Source of the DNA: Blastococcus sp. LR1
GTDB taxonomy: Bacteria > Actinomycetota > Actinomycetes > Mycobacteriales > Geodermatophilaceae
NCBI RefSeq assembly: GCF_020166105.1
Contig: NZ_JAIUJY010000003.1
Span: 62,001-126,000 of the forward strand
Reading direction: 5' to 3'
DNA: 64,000 bases
Both the position numbers and the translations under genes were made by a program. Under the pieces are notes generated by a model that was not told the DNA's origin, did no database searches, and worked only from the letters and a program-made list of their open reading frames with translations. Of this stretch, positions 1 through 8,028 are shown piece after piece (the first letter of the stretch is position 1; each line of letters opens with the position of its first letter).

Positions 1-1037
1 AGCCGCGGCGGGCGGTACGAGGGGTCCTGGCTGTGCCGGAGGACGGCGGTGGAGGCCACGCGCTCGGTGCGCGGATGCCCCGCGCCGAGAGGCCGGTGGT
101 GCTTCGGGAAGAGCCGGTAGAGGGCCTTGCGCGACTCCTGCGGCTCCACTTCGGCGATGCGCGGGGCCGGGTGCGGCCGGTTGTCCGTCGCCCGCGTCCC
201 GGCGGGGAGCCGGGAGAAGGCGTCCGGTTCGAACGCCAGCCCGCACTCCTTCGCGCGCTCGACCATCCAGAGCAGCGCGATGTCCGACAGCGACGTGTCC
301 GCGTAGCCGCCGCCCACCCCGCAGTGCACGCCGGAGAACCAGACCTGCTCGAGTCGCTGCCCGGCCGGATGGGCGTCGCCGTCGTGCGGTTCCCAGAGGG
401 TCGGGCGGAACGGGCCGCGCTTCTCGTCGATGGCCAGGGCCTGGAAGGCGTTCCGCACCGAGGAGCTGAGCTTGGTGTCGTGGAACGCCCACTTCCTGTT
501 CAGCCAGCCCATGCCGCGCACCGGGATGCCGAGGGCGCCGACGGTGTCCCAGACGCCGATGAACGTGATGTCCGGTTCGTAGGAGTAGGAGCGCCGGAAC
601 AGCTCGGACTCCGTGCCCCGGGGGTGGGCGCCGCGTGCCCGGTACAGCGCGTAGGCCTCCTCGACCCGGCCGGCCTCCTCGCGCCTGAGCACTCCGCAAT
701 TGCGCACCAGGCCCGCGGTGCTGCGGGCGGTGAAGGCGCCCCTGCTGAAGCCGAAGAGGAAGATCTCGTCGCCCGGCTCGTAGTGCTGCACGATCGTCCG
801 GTAGGCGTCCTGGACGTTCCTGGACAGCCCCATCCCGAACCCGCCGCCGCGGAAGCGCTCACCGCGGTCGGTGCCGACGCCGCGCAGGTAGTAGACGCAC
901 TGGTCCCGGCCGTCGTCACCCTTCGGCGCGACCTCCAGGGCCACCTTGGTGACGTTCGTCGGGCAGGGCCGCCCTTCGGCGGCCTGGTCCGGGGTGTTCC
1001 AGGTTCCGTCGCAGCAGATCACCAGACGCTTGGGCAT
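1..1037 (-). CDS. DUF2235 domain alpha/beta hydrolase, C-terminus cut by window edge
   Basis: The reading frame starts at an ATG at 1037 with a GGGAGG ribosome site a few bases upstream and stays open to the left edge, so about 345 codons are visible and the C-terminus is missing. The N-terminus MPKRLVICCDGTWN and the nucleophile elbow FGFSRGAFTARS (a GxSxG variant) are typical of DUF2235, the fold shared with Tle1-type phospholipase effectors. In most actinobacteria such proteins are stand-alone and uncharacterised; no secretion-system gene is visible next to it. A lipase or esterase activity is family inference only. It is transcribed in the same direction as the marR gene upstream of it. 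Confidence 0.85.
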   Translation of the reverse strand, partial: MPKRLVICCDGTWNTPDQAAEGRPCPTNVTKVALEVAPKGDDGRDQCVYYLRGVGTDRGERFRGGGFGMGLSRNVQDAYRTIVQHYEPGDEIFLFGFSRGAFTARSTAGLVRNCGVLRREEAGRVEEAYALYRARGAHPRGTESELFRRSYSYEPDITFIGVWDTVGALGIPVRGMGWLNRKWAFHDTKLSSSVRNAFQALAIDEKRGPFRPTLWEPHDGDAHPAGQRLEQVWFSGVHCGVGGGYADTSLSDIALLWMVERAKECGLAFEPDAFSRLPAGTRATDNRPHPAPRIAEVEPQESRKALYRLFPKHHRPLGAGHPRTERVASTAVLRHSQDPSYRPPR

Positions 1038-1158
1038 GACGCCTCCCGGCCGAGCCGTGGCGGGCGGCGGACGAGGGGATTCCCACCCGCCCCCCGGCAC
1101 CGCGAGAGTCCTCGCGGCCGCCGGGGAGCACAAGGGTCTTCCGGCGCGGGAAACGGAC

Positions 1159-1626
1159 TCAGGAGGTGCGCTCGACCGGCTCCACCGACGCCAGGGAACG
1201 GCGGCAGGAGTTCAGGTAGCCCCGGAGCGCGTCGCGCTGGCCGCGGTCCAGCTGCTGGAGCATCCGCTCCTCGACCTGGGCGACGAGCGGCTCGTACTCG
1301 TCCAGGAAGGTGCGGCCCGCCTCGGTCAGCCGGATCATCATGCGGCGCCGGTTGTCCGGGTCGACCTGCCGCTCGATCATGCCGCGGCGCTCGAGGGCGC
1401 CCACGAGGTCGGCGGTCGACTGTGCGCTCACGAACGACGCGCGGGCCAGATCGGCCGAGGACATCGCCGGCCGGCGCACGAGCACGGAGAGGGCGGTGTA
1501 CTGCAGCGCCGTGATCCCCGACGGGCGCAGCAAGGCGTCCAGCTGTGCGCGGGTGGCCAGCTCCAGCTGCTTGACGACGTAGAGCAGCAGCGGGGGAGCG
1601 GGGGACCCCGCCGGTGGCTGTGTCAC
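1159..1626 (-). CDS. MarR-family transcriptional regulator
   Basis: A 155-residue protein of normal MarR length. The winged helix lies at about residues 40-105 (segment SSADLARASFVSAQSTADLV, then ALERRGMIERQVDPDNRRR, the usual recognition helix and wing), followed by the C-terminal dimerisation helices. The GTG start at 1626 is chosen because no in-frame ATG is near and a GGAG lies directly before it; the site is poor, so the exact start is uncertain. The gene is divergent from the CoA-catabolic genes starting at 1748, and the perfect palindrome at 1702-1722 lies between them. MarR proteins of similar clusters (CouR/PhdR/FerR type, from memory) are repressors released by an aromatic acyl-CoA; that ligand class is inference here. 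Confidence 0.9.
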   Translation of the reverse strand: MTQPPAGSPAPPLLLYVVKQLELATRAQLDALLRPSGITALQYTALSVLVRRPAMSSADLARASFVSAQSTADLVGALERRGMIERQVDPDNRRRMMIRLTEAGRTFLDEYEPLVAQVEERMLQQLDRGQRDALRGYLNSCRRSLASVEPVERTS

Positions 1627-1701
1627 CTCCGCATCCAAGCAGGCGACCGGTCGCGAGGGCCGATGCGGAGGGCATCCTTGCGCCGGGCACCCGAACGTGT
1701 G

Positions 1702-1722
1702 ACCATCAGGATTCCTGATGGT
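1702..1722. promoter_or_regulatory. Probable MarR operator, copy 1
   Basis: Perfect inverted repeat with arms ACCATCAGGA and TCCTGATGGT around one central T. It lies in the marR/crotonase divergent gap, 26 bases before the crotonase GTG start. The same TCAGGA-N-TCCTGA core recurs at 7950-7970 before the ABC importer, which makes binding by the adjacent MarR protein the natural reading. Binding itself is inferred. Confidence 0.75.
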
Positions 1723-1747
1723 GCAGCGGGTGTCGAGGAGTCGCGTC

Positions 1748-2545
1748 GTGGTCGATGGAGCAGGCATCAACGGGGGGCTCCCCGACACGCTGCGGGTCCG
1801 GACGACGGGACCGGTCGCCGTCCTGACCCTGGCCAGAGCTGCGAAGCGGAACGCGCTCAACGACACCACCGTCCTGGGCATCGAGCAGTTCTTCCGGACC
1901 CTCGACCCGGCCGTCCGGGCGGTCGTGATCGACGCCGACGGCGACCACTTCTGCGCGGGCCTCGACCTCGGCGAGATGACCGAGCGCGACACCCTCTCCG
2001 GCGTGGCCCACTCGCAGATGTGGCACCGGGTCTTCGACGGCATCGAGAGTGGCAGGGTCCCCGTGATCGCCGTCCTCAAGGGCGCCGTGGTCGGCGGCGG
2101 GCTGGAGCTCGCCAGCGCCGCGCACATCCGGGTCGCCGAGACATCGACGTTCTACGCCCTGCCGGAGGGTCAGCGGGGGATCTTCGTCGGCGGCGGCGCC
2201 TCGGTGCGCGTGCCGCGGCTGATCGGCGTCTCGCGGATGACCGACATGATGCTGACCGGAAGGCGCTACGGCGCCGAGGAGGGCGCGGCGGTGGGGCTGT
2301 CGCAGTACGTCGTGCCCGAGGGCGCAGGGCTGGAGACCGCCCTCGAACTGGCCGGCAAGGTCGCCGCCGTCGCGCCGCAGACCACCTTCGCCGTGCTGCA
2401 GGCGCTGCCGCGGATCGCCGAGGCGAACCCGCGCGACGGCTTCCTCATGGAGTCGCTGATGGCCGCCATCGCCCAGGGCACCGACGACGCCAAGGGCAGG
2501 ATGCGCGACTTCCTCGACGGCCGGGCTCCCAAGGTCAACCGGTGA
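1748..2545 (+). CDS. Enoyl-CoA hydratase/isomerase (crotonase) family protein
   Basis: A 265-residue crotonase. The oxyanion-hole segments DGDHFCAGLDLGEM (about residues 58-71) and LKGAVVGGGLELASAAHIR (about 100-118) are intact, so hydration or another crotonase-type reaction on an acyl-CoA is expected. An ATG at 1718 is in frame but lies inside the palindromic operator; the GTG at 1748 is preceded by GAGGAG at 1735-1740 with seven bases spacing and is the better start. The stop overlaps the next gene (GTGA), so the two are translationally coupled. In the proposed pathway it would hydrate a cinnamoyl-CoA-like thioester; the substrate is inferred. Confidence 0.85.
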   Translation: MVDGAGINGGLPDTLRVRTTGPVAVLTLARAAKRNALNDTTVLGIEQFFRTLDPAVRAVVIDADGDHFCAGLDLGEMTERDTLSGVAHSQMWHRVFDGIESGRVPVIAVLKGAVVGGGLELASAAHIRVAETSTFYALPEGQRGIFVGGGASVRVPRLIGVSRMTDMMLTGRRYGAEEGAAVGLSQYVVPEGAGLETALELAGKVAAVAPQTTFAVLQALPRIAEANPRDGFLMESLMAAIAQGTDDAKGRMRDFLDGRAPKVNR

Positions 2546-4521
2546 CGGCCGGCGTCCGCCACGGCGACGTCGTCTGGGAGCCGCCGGCCGACGTGCTGGA
2601 GACCAGCCGGGTCGGCGCCTTCCTCAGCTGGCTGGGAGAGCACCGCGACCTGCACCTGACCACGCACGACGAGCTGTGGCGCTGGTCGGTCACCGATCTC
2701 GAAGGCTTCTGGTCCGCCATCTGGGAGTTCTTCGGCGTCCGGAGCTCCGCGCCGCACACCGCGGTGCTCGAGCAGCGGGTGATGCCGGGCGCGCGCTGGT
2801 TCCCCGGCGCGCGGCTCAACTACGCGGAGCACGCGCTGGGCGGGGTGGACGACGCCGACCGGCTCGCGGTGCTCGGCCGGTCCCAGACCCGCCCCGACGT
2901 CGACCTGACCTTCGGGGACCTGCGGGAGCAGGTGGCCCGCGCCCGGAACGTGCTGCTCGACCTCGGCGTCTCCCGCGGCGACCGGGTCGTGGGGTACCTC
3001 CCGAACACCCCGGAGGCGCTGGTCGCCTTCCTCGCCACCGCGAGCCTCGGCGCGGTCTGGGCGAGCTGCGCGACCGAGTTCGGCGCGCGCAGCGTCGTCG
3101 ATCGATTCGCCCAGCTCGAGCCGGGAGTGCTGCTGGTCGCCGGCGGCTACCGCTACGGCGACAAGGACGTCGACCGGGCCCCACAGGTGGCCGAGATCCG
3201 CGCCGGCCTCCCGTCGGTCCGGCACGTCGTCGACATCCGGTACGGCTCCTGGGTCGTCGACGACGCGCTGGCGTGGCCGGACCTGCTGGCGGCAGCCGAC
3301 GCCGACGGTCTCGTCTTCGAGCAGGTGGCGTTCGATTCCCCGCTGTTCGTGCTCTTCTCCTCCGGCACCACCGGCCAGCCCAAGGCGATCGTGCACGGGC
3401 ACGGCGGCATCCTGCTCGAGCACCTCAAGAACCATGCGCTGTCCTGGGACATGGGCCCCGCCGACCGGATGCTCTGGTTCTCCACGACCGCCTGGATGAT
3501 GTGGAACGCCCTGGTCAGCTCGCTGCTGGTCGGCTCCTCGATCGTGATGATCGACGGCAACCCGATGCATCCCGACCTCGCCTGGCAGTGGCGGCTGGCG
3601 GCGGAGACGCGCGCGACGATCATGGGCGCCAGCCCCGGCTTCGTCATGGCCTGCCGCAAGGCCGGCGTCGACCTGCGCCGCGACCACGACCTCGCCGTCC
3701 GCGTCGTCGGCTCGGCCGGCGCGCCGCTGCCGCCGGAGGGGTACGCCTGGATCGCCGAGCAGCTCGGCCCCGGCGTGCAGCTCAACGTCGGCAGCGGCGG
3801 CACGGACATCTGCTCCGGCATCGTCCAGAACAACCCGCTGCTCCCGGTGTGGGCGGGCGAGATCTCCGGCCGGTGCCTCGCGGTCGACGCGCACGCCTTC
3901 GACGAGTCCGGCAACGAGGTCGTGGGGGAGCTCGGCGAGCTGGTCATCACCTCACCGATGCCCTCGATGCCGGTCGGCTTCTGGGGCGACCCCGACGGCA
4001 GCCGCATGCGCGGCACCTACTTCGACCGCTATCCGGGCGTCTGGCGGCACGGCGACTGGATCGTGTTCGCCGAGAACGGCAGCTGCCACGTGACCGGCCG
4101 GTCCGACGCCACGCTCAACCGTGGCGGCGTGCGGCTCGGGACCGCTGAGTTCTACCGGGTCGTCGAGGAGCTGGACGGGGTGGCCGACAGCCTCGTCGTC
4201 CACCTCGAGGACCCCGAGGGCGGCAACGGGGAACTCATCCTCCTCATCTCCCTCGACCCCGGCACCGAGCTGGACGACGATCTGCGGCGGGCGATCGCGA
4301 CCGCGCTGCGGACCGCGCTCTCGCCCCGGCACATCCCCGACGACGTGGTGGAGCTGCCCGTGATCCCGCGGAACCTGACCGGCAAGAAGCTCGAGCTCCC
4401 GGCCAAGCGGATCCTGCAGGGCGCGCCGCTGGAGACCGTCGCCAGCCGCGACGCGCTCGCCGTCCCGACGTCGCTGGATGCCCTGGTCGAGCTCGGCCGT
4501 GCCCGCGGAGCGCAGCGGTGA
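2542..4521 (+). CDS. Acetoacetyl-CoA synthetase-like acyl-CoA ligase
   Basis: A 659-residue ANL-superfamily ligase, full length for acetoacetyl-CoA synthetase. Visible features are the ACAS-type N-terminal segment (about residues 30-95, WEFFGV and ARLNYAEHAL), the P-loop LFSSGTTGQPKAIVHGHGG (about 271-289), the TAWMMWNAL motif typical of AACS, GSGGTDICSG, and the C-terminal lysine in LTGKKLELPAKRI. It starts at GTG 2542 inside the previous stop and ends in another GTGA overlap, so it belongs to the MarR-controlled operon. AACS enzymes activate acetoacetate and sometimes other 3-keto acids. Its presence beside a second CoA ligase suggests a keto-acid intermediate or product is also activated. 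Confidence 0.88.
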   Translation: MTAGVRHGDVVWEPPADVLETSRVGAFLSWLGEHRDLHLTTHDELWRWSVTDLEGFWSAIWEFFGVRSSAPHTAVLEQRVMPGARWFPGARLNYAEHALGGVDDADRLAVLGRSQTRPDVDLTFGDLREQVARARNVLLDLGVSRGDRVVGYLPNTPEALVAFLATASLGAVWASCATEFGARSVVDRFAQLEPGVLLVAGGYRYGDKDVDRAPQVAEIRAGLPSVRHVVDIRYGSWVVDDALAWPDLLAAADADGLVFEQVAFDSPLFVLFSSGTTGQPKAIVHGHGGILLEHLKNHALSWDMGPADRMLWFSTTAWMMWNALVSSLLVGSSIVMIDGNPMHPDLAWQWRLAAETRATIMGASPGFVMACRKAGVDLRRDHDLAVRVVGSAGAPLPPEGYAWIAEQLGPGVQLNVGSGGTDICSGIVQNNPLLPVWAGEISGRCLAVDAHAFDESGNEVVGELGELVITSPMPSMPVGFWGDPDGSRMRGTYFDRYPGVWRHGDWIVFAENGSCHVTGRSDATLNRGGVRLGTAEFYRVVEELDGVADSLVVHLEDPEGGNGELILLISLDPGTELDDDLRRAIATALRTALSPRHIPDDVVELPVIPRNLTGKKLELPAKRILQGAPLETVASRDALAVPTSLDALVELGRARGAQR

Positions 4522-5450
4522 TCGCCGGCGAGGACGTCCGCACCGTCGGCGTCGTGGGAGCCGGTTCCATCGGCGCCAGCTGGACGGCGCTCGCACTGGG
4601 CCGCGGCCTGCGGGTCGTTGCCACCGACCCCGCACCGGGTGCGGAGGAGGCGCTCCGGAGCACCGTCGCGGCGCGGCTGACCGAGATGGACCAGGCGGTC
4701 GACCAGTCGCTGCTGACCTTCACCGGCGACCTCGCGGAGGCGGCCGCGCAGGCGGACCTCGTGCTGGAGGGCGGGCCCGAGCGGCTCGACGTCAAGCAGT
4801 CGATCTTCGCCGCGCTGGACGCCGCGGCCCGCCCGGACGTCGTCCTGGCGAGCAGCTCGTCCGGGCTGCTCCCGAGCTCCTTCCAGAGCGCGTGCGCGCG
4901 GCATCCCGAGCGGGTCCTCGTCGCGCACCCGTTCAATCCGCCGCACCTGGTTCCGCTGGTCGAGGTCGTGGGCGGGGAACTGACCTCCGACGACGCGGTG
5001 CAGGCGACCGTCACGACGATGGCGCACTGGGGCAAGCGGCCGATCCACCTGCGCCGCGAACTGCCCGGGCACGTCGTCAACCGGCTGCAGGCGGCGCTGT
5101 GGCGCGAGGCCTACTACCTGGTGGAGCAGGGGGTCGTCTCCGTCGAGGACATCGACGTCGCCATCTCCAACGGCCCGGGGCTGCGCTGGGCGCTGCTCGG
5201 CCCGTTCGCCACCCAGCACCTCTCCGGCGGGCCGGGCGGCATGGCCCACGTGCTCGAGCACCTCGGCCCCCCGATGGTCGAGTGGTGGCGGGACCTGGGT
5301 TCCCCGGAGCTGACCCCCGAGCTGGCGGAGACCCTCGTCGAGGGCGTCCGCGCCGAGTTCGAGGGGCGCTCGGAGGCTGACGTCATGGCCCGCCGGGACC
5401 GGGCGCTGCGCGAGCTCGCGGCGCTCAAGGCAGCCCTCGGGCTCGACTGA
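4518..5450 (+). CDS. 3-hydroxyacyl-CoA dehydrogenase family protein
   Basis: A 310-residue NAD-dependent dehydrogenase. The Rossmann motif VGVVGAGSIGASW (residues about 10-22) and the catalytic segment VAHPFNPPHLVPLVEVVGG (about 135-153) with its histidine identify the 3-hydroxyacyl-CoA dehydrogenase/L-carnitine dehydrogenase/lambda-crystallin superfamily. It is a single-domain enzyme without a fused hydratase. GTG start in the stop of the preceding ligase; 22 bases separate it from the next gene. In this operon it would oxidise the beta-hydroxy group produced by the crotonase to a beta-keto thioester. A free 3-hydroxyacid or carnitine-like substrate cannot be excluded. Confidence 0.85.
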   Translation: MIAGEDVRTVGVVGAGSIGASWTALALGRGLRVVATDPAPGAEEALRSTVAARLTEMDQAVDQSLLTFTGDLAEAAAQADLVLEGGPERLDVKQSIFAALDAAARPDVVLASSSSGLLPSSFQSACARHPERVLVAHPFNPPHLVPLVEVVGGELTSDDAVQATVTTMAHWGKRPIHLRRELPGHVVNRLQAALWREAYYLVEQGVVSVEDIDVAISNGPGLRWALLGPFATQHLSGGPGGMAHVLEHLGPPMVEWWRDLGSPELTPELAETLVEGVRAEFEGRSEADVMARRDRALRELAALKAALGLD

Positions 5451-5472
5451 CCGCGGATCCGGAGGAGACGGC

Positions 5473-7008
5473 ATGCAGGACCAGGGACTGGGCTCGTGGC
5501 CGGCCCGGCGTGCGCGGATGACCCCGCACAAGGCCGCCTACGTGCAGGACGGCGTCGACACCACCTACGCCCAGCTGGACGAGCGGGCGACCCGCTTCGC
5601 GCACGCGCTGCGCGAGCGCGGGATCGGGCGGGGGGACCGGGTGGCGTTCCTCGGGCTGAACTCCGTCGAGCTCGTCGTCACCATGTTCGCCACGGCGAAG
5701 CTCGGCGCGGTCTTCCTGCCGCTGAACACCCGCCTGGCACCGGCGGAGACGGCCTGGATCCTCGGCGACAGCGAACCGGCGCTGCTGGTGTGGGACACCG
5801 GCTTCGACGACGTCGTCGGGGCGCCGGACGTGCGCGAGCTGGGGCTGGCGGAGCTGCCGATCACCTCCGACGCCGGGCGTGGCCTGGACGGCGTGCTGGC
5901 CGGCGACGCGACCCCGCTGGACGAGCCGATCGGTCACGACGAGCTCTTCATGATCCAGTACACCTCGGGCACCAGCGGCCGGCCGAAGGGCGTGCAGCTC
6001 AGCCACGGCAACATCGTCTGGAACGTCGTGAACCTGCTGGTCGACGTGGACCTCCGCAACGACGAGATCGCCCTGGTGACGGCGCCGCTGTTCCACACCG
6101 CGGCGCTGAACCAGGTGCTGTTCCCGACCCTGCTCAAGGGCGGCACCGCGCTGATCGAGTCGCGCTTCGACCCCGACCGGGCGCTGGACCTGGTCGAGGA
6201 GCACCGGGTGACCCTGCTCTTCGGCGTCACCTCGATGTACCTGGCGCTCTCCCAGAGCCCGCGGTGGGCGACCGCGGACCTGACCTCGCTGCGCAGCGCG
6301 CTGAGCGGCGGCGCGCCGCTGCCGGAGAGCCTGCTCCGCACCTGGGTCGACCGCGGGCTGATGATCATCCAGGGGTACGGCCTGACCGAGTCCTCGCCCG
6401 GCGCCACGATGCTCCGGGCGGAGGACGGGCTGCGGAAGCTCGGCTCGGCCGGTACCTCGTGCTTCTTCAGCGACGTGCGCGTGGTGACGCCGGCGCTGGA
6501 TCCGGCGCGACCCGGCGAGCCGGGGGAGGTGCTGGTGCAGGGGCCCAACGTCACCTCGGGCTACTGGCGCAACCCGCAGGCGACCGAGGAGGCGATCCTC
6601 GACGGCGGATGGCTGCGCACGGGCGACCTCGCCGTCGCCGACGACGAGGGCTACCTCTCGATCGTCGGCCGGCTCAAGGACATGTACATCTCCGGCGGGG
6701 AGAACGTCTACCCGGTCGAGGTCGAGGCGGCGATCTACACGCACCCGGCCGTCGCGGAGTGCGCCGTCATCGGCGTCCCCGACGAGAAGTGGGGCGAGGT
6801 CGGCCGCGCGGTGGTCGTGATCCGCCCCGGGCACTCCTTGAGCGCCGACGAGCTGCTGGCCCACCTGGACGGTCGGCTGGCCCGCTACAAGCACCCGCGC
6901 AGCGTCGTCGTGACCGACCAGTTGCCGCACAACGCCTCGGGCAAGTTGGTCAAGGCACGCGTCCGCGAGTTGCACGGTTCCCTTCCCCGGCAGGAGTCCG
7001 AGTCATGA
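5473..7008 (+). CDS. Acyl-CoA ligase (AMP-forming), fatty or aromatic acid type
   Basis: A 511-residue ANL ligase. The P-loop is IQYTSGTSGRPKGVQLSHGN (about residues 158-177), the A5 motif is IQGYGLTESSPGATM, the A7 motif is GWLRTGDLAVADDEGYLSIV, and the hinge and thiolation segment is GRLKDMYISGGENVYP; the C-terminal catalytic lysine is in NASGKLVKARV. The start ATG has a strong GGAGGAG eight bases upstream. It overlaps the next gene by ATGA. This is the probable first enzyme of the pathway, activating the imported acid to its CoA ester. Sequence alone does not separate cinnamate-type from medium-chain fatty acid substrates. Confidence 0.88.
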   Translation: MQDQGLGSWPARRARMTPHKAAYVQDGVDTTYAQLDERATRFAHALRERGIGRGDRVAFLGLNSVELVVTMFATAKLGAVFLPLNTRLAPAETAWILGDSEPALLVWDTGFDDVVGAPDVRELGLAELPITSDAGRGLDGVLAGDATPLDEPIGHDELFMIQYTSGTSGRPKGVQLSHGNIVWNVVNLLVDVDLRNDEIALVTAPLFHTAALNQVLFPTLLKGGTALIESRFDPDRALDLVEEHRVTLLFGVTSMYLALSQSPRWATADLTSLRSALSGGAPLPESLLRTWVDRGLMIIQGYGLTESSPGATMLRAEDGLRKLGSAGTSCFFSDVRVVTPALDPARPGEPGEVLVQGPNVTSGYWRNPQATEEAILDGGWLRTGDLAVADDEGYLSIVGRLKDMYISGGENVYPVEVEAAIYTHPAVAECAVIGVPDEKWGEVGRAVVVIRPGHSLSADELLAHLDGRLARYKHPRSVVVTDQLPHNASGKLVKARVRELHGSLPRQESES

Positions 7009-7892
7009 CCCGCTACGTCCCCCGCATCGACACCGCCGCGGTGCGCGCCATCGACATGCACGTGCACGTGGAGAAGGACCACTCCGGCTGCCTGTCCCTC
7101 GACTCCGAGCTGATGGACGCCTCGGCGGCCTACTTCCGGTCCTCGGACAACCGGACGCCGACGGTCGGCGACCTCGCGGAGCGGTACCGGGCGGCCGGGA
7201 TGGCGGCGGTGGTCTTCACCGTCGACGCCGCCACCGCGACCGGGCATCCGGCGCTGTCCAGCGAGGACATCGCCGCCGAGGCCGCCGAGCACGCGGACGT
7301 GCTCATCCCGTTCGGCTCCGTCGACCCCCACCGGGGCGCCGCCGCGGTCGAGCAGGCCCAGCGGCTGGTGCGGGAGTTCGGCGTCCGCGGGTTCAAGTTC
7401 CACCCCAGCCTGCAGGCCTTCTCGCCCGACGACGAGACGTTCCGCCCGCTGTGGGCGGCGCTGGAGGAGCTCGGCGTCCCGGCGCTGTTCCACACCGGCC
7501 AGAACGGCATCGGCGCCGGGTTGCCGGGCGGTCGGGGGATCAAGCTCAAGTACTCGAACCCGCTGCTGATCGACGACGTCGCCGCGGACTTCCCGGGCCT
7601 CACGGTGATCCTGGCGCACCCGTCGGTGCCGTGGCAGGCCGAGGCGATCTCGATGGCGACGCACAAGGCCAACGTCTTCATCGATCTGTCCGGCTGGTCG
7701 CCGAAGTACTTCCCGCCGGAGCTGGTCAGGGCCGCCGGCGGGATGCTGCGCCGGAAGGTGCTCTTCGGCAGCGACTACCCGCTGATCTCGCCGGAGCGCT
7801 GGATCGAGGACTTCAGCGGTCTCGGCCTCTCCGACGAGGTCCTCCCGGGCATCCTCAGGGGCAACGCGATCGGCGTTCTCGGCCTGGGCTGA
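7005..7892 (+). CDS. Amidohydrolase-2 family metal-dependent hydrolase
   Basis: A 295-residue TIM-barrel hydrolase. Metal-ligand motifs are visible in order: AIDMHVHVEK (HxH, about residues 17-26), the lysine/histidine strand GVRGFKFHPS, LFHTGQNG, VILAHPSVPW and the late aspartate in VLFGSDYPLISPE. It starts in an ATGA overlap with the CoA ligase and has an AGGAG site. ACMSD-like amidohydrolases perform decarboxylation or C-C hydrolysis. In hydroxycinnamate beta-oxidation-like clusters (cou/phd, from memory) a member of this family is proposed to release acetyl-CoA from the beta-keto thioester in place of a thiolase; that role is the working inference here, and no thiolase is present. Confidence 0.85.
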   Translation: MTRYVPRIDTAAVRAIDMHVHVEKDHSGCLSLDSELMDASAAYFRSSDNRTPTVGDLAERYRAAGMAAVVFTVDAATATGHPALSSEDIAAEAAEHADVLIPFGSVDPHRGAAAVEQAQRLVREFGVRGFKFHPSLQAFSPDDETFRPLWAALEELGVPALFHTGQNGIGAGLPGGRGIKLKYSNPLLIDDVAADFPGLTVILAHPSVPWQAEAISMATHKANVFIDLSGWSPKYFPPELVRAAGGMLRRKVLFGSDYPLISPERWIEDFSGLGLSDEVLPGILRGNAIGVLGLG

Positions 7893-7921
7893 ACCGCCTC
7901 CGGCGACATGCGACCAGGGTC

Positions 7922-7951
7922 TTGACAGCCTGTGGTGCGCGTCACCACAAT
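7922..7951 (+). promoter_or_regulatory. Promoter of the ABC importer operon
   Basis: A consensus TTGACA at 7922-7927 is followed 18 bases later by CACAAT at 7946-7951 (four of six matches to the -10 consensus). Transcription would start near 7958, inside the palindromic operator, an ideal geometry for repression. It gives the importer its own promoter about 30 bases after the amidohydrolase stop. Confidence 0.6.
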
Positions 7952-7983
7952 CGTCAGGAATCCTGACGATCAGGATTCCTCGC
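7950..7983. promoter_or_regulatory. Probable MarR operator, copy 2 plus adjoining partial copy
   Basis: Perfect inverted repeat 7950-7970 with arms ATCGTCAGGA and TCCTGACGAT around one A, followed immediately by a second, degenerate repeat (CAGGATTCCT at 7971-7980). The core matches the palindrome at 1702-1722. It overlaps the -10 element and predicted start site of the importer promoter, so bound regulator would block RNA polymerase. Confidence 0.75.
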
Positions 7984-8028
7984 GGCGTGCGCCGTGCCCC
8001 TCGTCCGATCCACCGAACGGAGCCCTCC

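Noticed and set aside
33..1514. Many long ORFs (hundreds of codons) opposite or out of frame with the annotated genes
   Set aside because: They are Arg/Ala/Pro/Gly-rich shadows produced by high third-position GC; none shows a recognisable fold and each lies over a well-supported gene.
1718..1750. ATG at 1718 as the start of the crotonase
   Set aside because: It is inside the palindromic operator and lacks a ribosome site; GTG 1748 follows GAGGAG with correct spacing.
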